NCBI RefSeq assembly: GCF_002019855.1
Contig: NZ_CM007717.1
Coordinates: 8,317,750-8,381,749 of the forward strand
Reading direction: 5' to 3'
DNA: 64,000 nucleotides
From: Streptomyces antibioticus
Lineage (GTDB): Bacteria; Actinomycetota; Actinomycetes; Streptomycetales; Streptomycetaceae
The position numbers were made by a program, and so were the translations under genes. The first letter of the stretch is position 1; each line of letters opens with the position of its first letter. The notes beneath the pieces are model-generated. The model was not told the DNA's origin. It did no database searches and saw only the letters and a program-made list of their open reading frames with translations. Shown here piece after piece: positions 8,073 through 16,477 of the stretch.

Positions 8073-9676
8073 TCACCTTCGACCAGGTCACCGTGCACTA
8101 CGAGGACGCGCCCGAACCCGCCCTGCGCGACGTCGACTTCACCGTGGAGGAGGGCGAACTCTGCCTCGTCGTCGGGCACACGGGCGTCGGCAAGTCGACG
8201 CTGCTCGGCGCGGTCAACGGACTCGTCCCGCACTTCACCGGCGGAACGCTGTACGGCCGGGTCACGGTCGACGGCCGTGACACCGCCCACCACCCGCCGC
8301 GCGAACTCGCCGATGTCGTGGGCGTGGTGGGGCAGGACCCGATCGACGGCTTCGTCACCGACACCGTCGAGGAGGAACTCGCCTACGCCATGGAGCAGTT
8401 GGCGATCCCGCCGGGAACCATGCGCAAACGTGTCGAGGAGACCCTCGACCTGCTCGGTCTCGCCGACCTGCGCCACCGCGCCCTGCACGAACTCTCCGGC
8501 GGCCAGCAGCAGCGCGTCGCCATCGGATCCGTCCTCACCGCCCACCCCCGCGTGCTCGTCCTCGACGAACCCACCTCCGCCCTCGACCCGACGGCCGCCG
8601 AGGAGGTCCTCGCCGCCGTCACCCGCCTCGTCCACGACCTCGGCGTCACCGTCCTGATGGCCGAGCACCGCCTCGAACGCGTCGTCCAGTACGCCGACCG
8701 CGTCATCCACCTCCCCGGCGACGGCCGCGCCCGCATCGGCCCGCCCGCCGACATCCTGCGGACGTCGGCCATCGCGCCGCCGATCGTCGAACTGGGCCGT
8801 GCCGCGGGCTGGTCGCCGCTGCCCCTGTCCGTCCGCGACGCCCGCCGCGCCGCCGCACCCCTGCGGACCGAACTCGCCGGCCGCACCCCGGACCCGGTCC
8901 GCCCGGCGCCCGCGGGGGAGCCCGCCCGGCTGCTGACGGCCCGCGGCATCACCGTCGCCTACCGCGGCGTGCCCGCCGTACGCGAGGTCGACCTGGAGCT
9001 GCGCTCCGGTGAGGTGACCGCGCTCATGGGCCGCAACGGTTCCGGAAAGTCCTCCCTCCTCTGGGCGCTGCAAGGCTCAGGACCGCGCCGCGCCGGAACG
9101 GTGAAGGTCGCCGGCGGACCCGACCCGCACGACGTGCCCGCCGCACGCGCCCGCCGACTGGTCGGCCTGGTCCCGCAGACGCCCGCCGACCTGCTCTACC
9201 TGGAGAGCGTCAAGCAGGAACTCGACCAGGCGGACGCCGAGTCGGGCACCACGGTCGGAGCACGTGACGTCCTGGACCGCATCGCGCCCGGCATCGACGA
9301 CGCGACGCACCCCCGCGACCTGTCGGAAGGACAGAAACTCGCCCTCGTCCTCGCCATCCAGCTCTCCGCCGCGCCCCGGATCGTCCTCCTGGACGAGCCG
9401 ACCCGCGGCCTGGACTACCGCGCCAAGACGGCGCTCATCAAGATCGTGGACACCCTCGCGGCGGACGGCGGATCGGTCGTCGTCTCCACCCACGACGTCG
9501 AGTTCGCCGCCCGCGCCGCCGACCGCGTGATCGTCATGGCCGAGGGGGACGTCGTGGCGGACGGCCCGACTACGGACGTCATCGTGGCCTCACCGGTGTT
9601 CGCACCCCAGACGGCGAAGATCCTCGCACCGCTGCCGTATCTGACCGTCGACCAGGTGAAGGCGGCCCGACCGTGA
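8069..9676 (+). CDS. ecfA: ECF transporter ATPase, fused A-A' protein
   Basis: The GTG start overlaps the T gene by 4 bp. The 535-residue protein contains two ABC ATPase domains. The first has Walker A GHTGVGKST (~36-44), a LSGGQQQR signature and Walker B VLVLDEPTSALD. The second, from ~residue 290, has Walker A GRNGSGKSS, a DLSEGQKLAL signature lacking the second glycine, and Walker B IVLLDEPTRGLD. Fusion of EcfA and EcfA' into one chain is common in actinobacteria. It energises uptake with the T and S proteins next to it. The degenerate second signature suggests that one of the two composite ATP sites is weaker. Confidence 0.9.
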   Translation: MITFDQVTVHYEDAPEPALRDVDFTVEEGELCLVVGHTGVGKSTLLGAVNGLVPHFTGGTLYGRVTVDGRDTAHHPPRELADVVGVVGQDPIDGFVTDTVEEELAYAMEQLAIPPGTMRKRVEETLDLLGLADLRHRALHELSGGQQQRVAIGSVLTAHPRVLVLDEPTSALDPTAAEEVLAAVTRLVHDLGVTVLMAEHRLERVVQYADRVIHLPGDGRARIGPPADILRTSAIAPPIVELGRAAGWSPLPLSVRDARRAAAPLRTELAGRTPDPVRPAPAGEPARLLTARGITVAYRGVPAVREVDLELRSGEVTALMGRNGSGKSSLLWALQGSGPRRAGTVKVAGGPDPHDVPAARARRLVGLVPQTPADLLYLESVKQELDQADAESGTTVGARDVLDRIAPGIDDATHPRDLSEGQKLALVLAIQLSAAPRIVLLDEPTRGLDYRAKTALIKIVDTLAADGGSVVVSTHDVEFAARAADRVIVMAEGDVVADGPTTDVIVASPVFAPQTAKILAPLPYLTVDQVKAARP

Positions 9677-10488
9677 GGACCGCCGCCATCCGGCTGACCC
9701 CACGGGTCGCCGTCGTCATGACGATGGCGGCGTTCCTCGGCGTCGTCGCCTTCTTCTGGCCGTTCGTCGTCGCACCCGGCAAGTTCGGCTCGAACTACGC
9801 GCCGCCCGTCATCTTCGGTGTGCTCCTGGTGCTCGTCCTGTGCGTGGTGCTGTCGGAGATCGCCGAGGGCGGCATCGACTCCAAGGCCCTGGCCATGCTG
9901 GGCGTCCTGTCCGCGGTGAACGCCGCCCTGCGCCCCCTGGGAGCCGGCACGGCCGGCGTCGAGACCGTCTTCTTCGTCCTGGTCCTCGCCGGCCGCGTCT
10001 ACGGACCCGGCTTCGGCTTCACCCTCGGCTGCACCTCGCTGTTCGCCTCGGCGCTCATCACCGGTGGCGTCGGGCCGTGGATGCCGTACCAGATGTTCGG
10101 GTGCGCGTTCGTCGGGATGCTCGTCGGATTCCTCCCCCGGGCGAGCGGCCGGCGCGAGGTGCTGATGCTGGCCGTCTACGGCTCCCTCTCCGGCTATCTC
10201 TTCGGCTTCCTGCTCAACCTCTCCTTCTGGCCCTTCTCTGTGGACCCCGGCAGCTCCGTCGCCTATCTGCCCGGCCTCCCCTTCACCGAGCAGTGGCAGC
10301 GCTACATCGCCTTCGACCTCGCCACGTCCCTCGGCTGGGACACCGGCCGGGCGGTCACCAACTTCGTGTGCGTCCTGCTGGCGGGCCCCGCGGTGCTGAC
10401 CACCTTCCGCAGGGCCGCCCGCAAGGCCCGCTTCCGCGCCCCGGTGCGCTTCGCCGACCCCCGGACGGCGGAATCCGAACCCGGCTGA
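9673..10488 (+). CDS. ECF transporter substrate-specific component S (predicted cobalamin/corrinoid)
   Basis: The GTG start overlaps the ATPase gene by 4 bp (GTGA). The 271-residue product has about six hydrophobic helices, begins with a short basic stretch and has a basic cytoplasmic tail. This is the size and layout of an S component. The central SAVNAALRPLGAG and FTLGCTSLFASAL segments match the ligand-facing loops of S proteins in this broad group. Cargo cannot be read from the protein itself. It is inferred from the cobalamin riboswitch that heads the transcript and from the intrinsic-factor-like and BtuF-like neighbours. It is the last gene of the operon. Confidence 0.8.
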   Translation: MRTAAIRLTPRVAVVMTMAAFLGVVAFFWPFVVAPGKFGSNYAPPVIFGVLLVLVLCVVLSEIAEGGIDSKALAMLGVLSAVNAALRPLGAGTAGVETVFFVLVLAGRVYGPGFGFTLGCTSLFASALITGGVGPWMPYQMFGCAFVGMLVGFLPRASGRREVLMLAVYGSLSGYLFGFLLNLSFWPFSVDPGSSVAYLPGLPFTEQWQRYIAFDLATSLGWDTGRAVTNFVCVLLAGPAVLTTFRRAARKARFRAPVRFADPRTAESEPG

Positions 10489-10521
10489 CCAGCCACGTTC
10501 TCGTGGAGGGGCTCGCCGCAC

Positions 10522-10550
10522 TGGATTTACTAGGATGTCCAACTATATAG
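10522..10550 (+). promoter_or_regulatory. Promoter with operator-like box ahead of the second cobalamin riboswitch
   Basis: TGGATT (10522-10527) and TATAGT (10545-10550) are spaced by 17 bases. The spacer contains TAGGATGTCC, a near-palindrome around GGATGTCC of the kind bound by GntR-type sugar or acid regulators. The arrangement implies a repressible promoter whose transcript begins directly at the riboswitch. Confidence 0.5.
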
Positions 10551-10564
10551 TCGCGCGTACAAGG

Positions 10565-10712
10565 CCCGCGGTGCAGGGAAGCCGGTGCGATTCCGGCGCG
10601 GTCCCGCCACTGTGACCGGGAAGTACGCCGTCGAGCGGTACGCCACTGACGAGAAGGACGTCGGGAAGGCGGACGGCGCGCGCTGATCCGGGAGTCAGGA
10701 TACCGGCCGCGG
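10565..10712 (+). promoter_or_regulatory. Cobalamin riboswitch (classical, GCCACTG box)
   Basis: All main blocks of the classical cobalamin aptamer are readable: GCAGGGAAGCCGGTGCGATTC (10573 onward), GGTCCCGCCACTGTGACCG with the GCCACTG box at 10606-10612, the arm GAAGGACGTCGGGAAG, and AGTCAGGATACCGGCC near 10693-10708. Its 3' side is followed by GGGACGTTCC. The next real gene downstream is the valine-degradation gene mmsA, 236 bases away, with a possible 27-codon ORF between. The ECF S gene ends upstream, so this riboswitch does not lead the transporter. Confidence 0.93.
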
Positions 10713-10750
10713 GACGTTCCGTGTTGTCCACGAGGATGGAGCTGACACGC

Positions 10751-10834
10751 ATGGCACCGGTGCGCGCACCCGACCCCGGCAGGGCCCCACTGCCCCTGCC
10801 CGGCCCGCTCCCGCACGTCACCGTCAGGACCTGA
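10751..10834 (+). CDS. Possible 27-codon leader ORF downstream of the riboswitch
   Basis: An ATG at 10751 follows AGGATGGAGC about 10 bases upstream and starts a 27-codon reading frame rich in Pro, Arg and Ala that ends at a TGA. It has no recognisable domain. Its place directly behind the aptamer suggests that the riboswitch may hide its ribosome-binding site. It could be a leader peptide coupling riboswitch state to the mmsA operon, a degraded gene, or chance. Confidence 0.3.
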   Translation: MAPVRAPDPGRAPLPLPGPLPHVTVRT

Positions 10835-10948
10835 CGGCCCGTACGCCATACGCGATCTCGCGCAGCCCCCGCACCCGCCCGCCACCACGTCGGCATGCGG
10901 CGGCCTGCCGCGCCATCCCCGGATCCCTCCTGACGAGAGCAGGCAGTC

Positions 10949-12472
<1,524 letters not shown>

Positions 12473-12477
12473 GCGAC

Positions 12478-13626
12478 ATGACCGGCACCCTGCTCACCGA
12501 GGACCAGCAGGCCCTCGTGGAGACCACGCTCGACTTCGCCCAGGACCATCTCGCCCCGTACGCCCTGGACTGGGACCGCGACAAACACTTCCCCGTGGAC
12601 GTGCTGCGCAAGGCGGCCGGCCTCGGCCTCGGCGGCGTCTACGTCCGCGAGGAGTCCGGGGGCAGCGGCCTCACCCGATCCGACGGCGTCCTCGTGTTCG
12701 AGACCCTCGCCTCCGGCTGCCCCTCCATCGCGGGCTACCTCTCCATCCACAACATGGTCGCCTGGATGATCGACCGCTACGGCGACGCCGGCCAGCGCGA
12801 GCGTCGGCTGCCGCGCCTGTGCGCCATGGAGGATCTCGCCGCCTACTGCCTGACCGAGCCGGGCGCCGGCTCGGACGCGGCCGCCCTCACCACGCGGGCC
12901 TTCCGGGACGGCGACGGCTGGGTGCTGAACGGCGCGAAGCAGTTCATCTCCGGCGCCGGGGCCGCCCAGACGTACCTCGTCATGGCCCGCACCGGCGGTG
13001 CGGGCGCCGACGGGGTGTCCGCCTTCATCGTCGACAAGGACGACGCCGGCCTCTCCTTCGGGCCGAACGAGCGGAAGATGGGCTGGAACGCCCAGCCCAC
13101 CCGCCAGGTGATCCTGGATGGAGTCCGCCTGCCCGCCGACCGGCTCCTCGGCCGCGAGGGCGAAGGCTTCCGCATCGCGATGAACGGCCTGAACGGCGGA
13201 CGGCTCGGCATCGCCGCCTGCTCCCTGGGCGGCGCCCGCAGCGCCCTCGACCGCAGCCTCGCCCACCTCGCCGACCGGGAGGCGTTCGGCGGGCGGCTGC
13301 TGGACTCGGCGGCGTTGCGCTTCCGTCTCGCCGACATGGCCACGGAACTGGCCGCCGCCCGCGCCCTCGTGCGGCAGGCCGCCCACGCCCTCGACCGGGG
13401 CGATCCGCAGGCGCCGTACCTGTGCGCGATGGCCAAGCGCTTCGCCACCGACACCGGCTTCTCGGTCGCCGACCGGGCGCTCCAGCTCCACGGCGGCTAC
13501 GGCTACCTCAACGAGTACGGCATCGAGAAGATCGTCCGCGACCTGAGGGTCCATCAGATCCTGGAAGGAACCAACGAGATCATGCGCGTCATCGTGGCCC
13601 GCGGTCTGACGGAGGCGTTCGGATGA
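12478..13626 (+). CDS. Acyl-CoA dehydrogenase, probable isobutyryl-CoA dehydrogenase
   Basis: The product is 382 residues and is a typical acyl-CoA dehydrogenase: AYCLTEPGAGSDAAA (flavin and substrate contacts), FISGAGAAQTYLVMARTG, then the C-terminal QLHGGYGYLNEYGIEKIVRD and ILEGTNEIMR blocks. Operon position between mmsA and a HIBYL-CoA hydrolase indicates isobutyryl-CoA to methacrylyl-CoA in valine degradation, with FAD and an electron-transfer flavoprotein partner. The ATG at 12478 has GGGATGAG upstream. An ATG at 12469 overlapping the mmsA stop is equally possible and adds three residues. Confidence 0.88.
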   Translation: MTGTLLTEDQQALVETTLDFAQDHLAPYALDWDRDKHFPVDVLRKAAGLGLGGVYVREESGGSGLTRSDGVLVFETLASGCPSIAGYLSIHNMVAWMIDRYGDAGQRERRLPRLCAMEDLAAYCLTEPGAGSDAAALTTRAFRDGDGWVLNGAKQFISGAGAAQTYLVMARTGGAGADGVSAFIVDKDDAGLSFGPNERKMGWNAQPTRQVILDGVRLPADRLLGREGEGFRIAMNGLNGGRLGIAACSLGGARSALDRSLAHLADREAFGGRLLDSAALRFRLADMATELAAARALVRQAAHALDRGDPQAPYLCAMAKRFATDTGFSVADRALQLHGGYGYLNEYGIEKIVRDLRVHQILEGTNEIMRVIVARGLTEAFG

Positions 13627-14690
13627 ACGACGTCCTGTTCCACCGGAGCGGCCACGCCGCCCACATCACCCTCAACCGCCCCAAGGCCCTGAACTCCCTC
13701 ACCCGCGAGATGGTGCTCCGCATCGGCGAGGCGCTCACCGAGTGGGAGGACGACCCGGCCGTCGAGACCGTCGTCGTCACGGGCGCGGGGGAGCGCGGTC
13801 TGTGCGCCGGAGGCGACATCCGCGCCATCCACGACGACGCCCGCGACGGCGACGGCAGCGCCTCGGCGGCCTTCTGGCGCGACGAATACGCGCTCAACGC
13901 CCGGATCGCCCGCTACCCCAAGCCGTACGTCGCCGTCATGGACGGCATCGTCATGGGCGGCGGCGTCGGCATCTCCGCGCACGGCAGCGTCCGCGTCGTC
14001 ACCGAACGGTCCCGGATCGCCATGCCCGAGACCGGCATCGGCTTCGTACCCGACGTCGGCGGCACCTACCTGCTCGCCCTCGCCCCCGGCGAACTGGGCA
14101 CGCACCTCGCCCTGACGGGTACGGCGATCGGCGCCGCGGACGCCCTGCTGTGCGGGCTCGCCGACCACCACATGCCCTCGGAATCGCTGCGGTCCTTCGT
14201 CGAGGACCTCGCCGAGCTGACGGTGCGCGACGCCCTCCGGCGTCACGTCCAGGAGCCGCCGCCGGGAGAACTGGCGGCCCGCAGGGACTGGATCGACGCC
14301 TGCTTCGCCGCCGACACCGTCGAGGAGATCGTCCGGCGCCTCCTCGCCCAGGGCGGCCCGGCCGCCAAGGACACCGCTGAGACCCTCCTCGCCAAGTCCC
14401 CGACCGCGCTCAAGGTCACCCTGGCCGCCGTGTGCCGGGCCCGTCGGCTCGGCCCGCTGGAGCGGGTCCTCGACCAGGAGTACCGCGTCTCCCGCGCCTG
14501 TCTGCGCGCCCCCGACCTGGTGGAGGGCATCCGCGCCCAGGTCATCGACAAGGACCGCGACCCCCGCTGGTCGCCGGCGACCCTCGCCGAGGTCACCGCC
14601 GCGGACGTCGAGCGCTTCTTCGCACCCCTCGGCGAGCGCGAACTCGGCCTCGCCGCCCTGTCCGACACCCCCGAGGAGGTGGTCTGGTGA
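13623..14690 (+). CDS. 3-Hydroxyisobutyryl-CoA hydrolase (enoyl-CoA hydratase family)
   Basis: The start overlaps the previous stop (ATGA). The product is 355 residues, longer than simple enoyl-CoA hydratases (~260) and the usual length for HIBYL-CoA hydrolases. It has the crotonase motifs HITLNRPKALNSL, GLCAGGDIRAIH (oxyanion hole) and MGGGVGIS, with the family glutamate in MPETGIGFVPDVGG. It releases 3-hydroxyisobutyrate from its CoA ester. The next gene, mmsB, oxidises that product, so gene order follows the pathway. Confidence 0.88.
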   Translation: MNDVLFHRSGHAAHITLNRPKALNSLTREMVLRIGEALTEWEDDPAVETVVVTGAGERGLCAGGDIRAIHDDARDGDGSASAAFWRDEYALNARIARYPKPYVAVMDGIVMGGGVGISAHGSVRVVTERSRIAMPETGIGFVPDVGGTYLLALAPGELGTHLALTGTAIGAADALLCGLADHHMPSESLRSFVEDLAELTVRDALRRHVQEPPPGELAARRDWIDACFAADTVEEIVRRLLAQGGPAAKDTAETLLAKSPTALKVTLAAVCRARRLGPLERVLDQEYRVSRACLRAPDLVEGIRAQVIDKDRDPRWSPATLAEVTAADVERFFAPLGERELGLAALSDTPEEVVW

Positions 14691-15583
14691 GCCGCACTGT
14701 CGCGTTCGTCGGACTCGGCCACATGGGCGGCCCGATGGCCGCCAACCTGGCCAAGGCCGGCCACCGTGTGCTCGGCCACGACCTGGTCCCCGCGGCCGTG
14801 GAGGCCGCCGCCGCGTCCGGCGTCGAGCCCGCGGCATCCGTGACCGGGGCCGTGGCCGCAGCCGACGTGGTCATCAGCATGCTGCCCGCCGGACGCCACG
14901 TCCTGGGCCTTTACGACGACATCCTGGCCGCCGCCCGCCCCGGCACCCTCTTCGTCGACTGCTCCACCATCGACGTCGCCGACGCGCGCACCGCTCATGA
15001 GCGGGCCGTCGCCGCGGGCATGCGCGCCCTGGACGCGCCGGTGTCCGGCGGGGTGATCGGGGCCGAGGCCGCCACGCTGACCTTCATGGCGGGCGGGGGC
15101 GAGGACGAGTTCGCCGAGGCACGCCCTCTGCTGGAGGCCATGGGCAAGAAGGCCGTGCACTGCGGCGGCGCGGGCGCCGGACAGGCCGCCAAGATCTGCA
15201 ACAACATGATCCTCGGCATCTCCATGATCGCCGTCAGCGAGGCGTTCGTCCTGGCCGAGAGCCTCGGGCTGTCGCATCAGGCGCTGTACGACGTGGCCTC
15301 CACGGCGTCCGGGCAGTGCTGGGCACTCAGCGTCAACTGTCCCGTCCCCGGGCCGGTGCCGACGAGCCCCGCCAACCGCGAGTACCGCCCCGGGTTCGCC
15401 GCCTCGCTGATGGCCAAGGACCTGGGCCTCGCGACCAACGCGCTGCGCGAGGGCGGTGTGCACGCGGAACTCGGCCTGCGTGCTTCCGAGTTGTACGCCG
15501 ACTACGCCGAACGCGTCGGCGACACGGAGGACTTCTCCGGCATCGTACGCACCATCAGGGACCGGAGCGGAGACACCACATGA
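14687..15583 (+). CDS. mmsB: 3-Hydroxyisobutyrate dehydrogenase
   Basis: The GTG at 14687 overlaps the upstream stop and has GAGGAGG seven bases before it. The 298-residue product begins with the NAD-binding FVGLGHMGGPMAANL. It carries the substrate motif DAPVSGGVIGAEAATLTFMAGG and the catalytic lysine segment GAGQAAKICNNMILG, diagnostic of beta-hydroxyacid dehydrogenases. It oxidises 3-hydroxyisobutyrate to methylmalonate semialdehyde, which MmsA then converts to propionyl-CoA. It is the fourth gene of the operon. Confidence 0.93.
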   Translation: MSRTVAFVGLGHMGGPMAANLAKAGHRVLGHDLVPAAVEAAAASGVEPAASVTGAVAAADVVISMLPAGRHVLGLYDDILAAARPGTLFVDCSTIDVADARTAHERAVAAGMRALDAPVSGGVIGAEAATLTFMAGGGEDEFAEARPLLEAMGKKAVHCGGAGAGQAAKICNNMILGISMIAVSEAFVLAESLGLSHQALYDVASTASGQCWALSVNCPVPGPVPTSPANREYRPGFAASLMAKDLGLATNALREGGVHAELGLRASELYADYAERVGDTEDFSGIVRTIRDRSGDTT

Positions 15584-16389
15584 CCACCGAGCACATGACC
15601 ACCGAGCACATGACCGACGGCTACGAAACCGTCCTGGTCGAACGTAAGGGCCGCACCGCCCTGCTCACCCTCAACAGGCCGAAGGCGCTCAACGCGCTGA
15701 ACCTCCGGGTGATGAACGAGGTCGTCGCCGCGACCGAGGCGCTCGACCGGGACCCGGACTGCGGATGCATCGTCATCACCGGGTCGGCCAAGGCGTTCGC
15801 GGCCGGCGCCGACATCAAGGAGATGCAGCCGCAGGGGTACATGGACATGTACCTCGCCGACTGGTTCACCGCCTGGGACCGGCTCGGACAGCTCCGGACC
15901 CCGACCGTCGCGGCCGTCGCCGGATACGCCCTCGGCGGGGGCTGCGAGCTGGCCATGCTGTGCGACATCCTGCTCGCCGCCGACACCGCCGTCTTCGGCC
16001 AGCCGGAGATCAAGCTCGGGGTGATCCCCGGCTTCGGCGGCTCCCAGCGGCTGACCCGGGCGGTGGGCAAGGCCAAGGCCATGGAGCTGTGCCTGACCGG
16101 GCGCACCATGGACGCCGCGGAGGCGGAGCGCGCGGGTCTGGTCTCCCGCGTGGTGCCCGCGGACGACCTGCTCGGCGAGGCGCTCGCCGTGGCCGAGACG
16201 GTGGCGGGCATGTCCCTGCCGGTGGCCATGATGGCGAAGGAGGCCGTCGGCCGGGCCTTCGAGACGACCCTCGCCGAGGGCGTCCGCTTCGAACGGCGCC
16301 TGTTCCACGCCGTGTTCGCCACGGCCGACCAGAAGGAGGGCATGGCCGCCTTCGCGGACAAGCGGACACCCGCCTTCCGGCACCGCTGA
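15580..16389 (+). CDS. Enoyl-CoA hydratase
   Basis: The 269-residue product has the standard crotonase motifs: ALLTLNRPKALNALN, FAAGADIKEM, GYALGGGCELAMLCD, and the catalytic glutamate region FGQPEIKLGVIPGFGGSQRL. Both active-site glutamates (the GCELA and QPEIK positions) are present, which supports true hydratase activity. Methacrylyl-CoA hydration would close the valine pathway. The first codons contain an exact 15-base tandem repeat (MTTEH MTTEH MT) that gives three successive ATG codons, so the true start is ambiguous within 10 residues. It is the last gene of the operon, followed by a terminator hairpin. Confidence 0.88.
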   Translation: MTTEHMTTEHMTDGYETVLVERKGRTALLTLNRPKALNALNLRVMNEVVAATEALDRDPDCGCIVITGSAKAFAAGADIKEMQPQGYMDMYLADWFTAWDRLGQLRTPTVAAVAGYALGGGCELAMLCDILLAADTAVFGQPEIKLGVIPGFGGSQRLTRAVGKAKAMELCLTGRTMDAAEAERAGLVSRVVPADDLLGEALAVAETVAGMSLPVAMMAKEAVGRAFETTLAEGVRFERRLFHAVFATADQKEGMAAFADKRTPAFRHR

Positions 16390-16403
16390 ACCACGTGGCG
16401 CGC

Positions 16404-16438
16404 GTGCGGCCCCCGGAGCTGCCTTCCGGGGGCCGCAC
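16404..16438. terminator. Bidirectional terminator between the mmsA operon and the prpR-like gene
   Basis: Perfect 14-bp arms GTGCGGCCCCCGGA (16404-16417) and TCCGGGGGCCGCAC (16425-16438) flank a 7-base loop. It lies between two convergent genes. Confidence 0.8.
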
Positions 16439-16477
16439 ACGCGCCGCTGAGACACTTCCCTGAAGGCCCCGGCGCCG

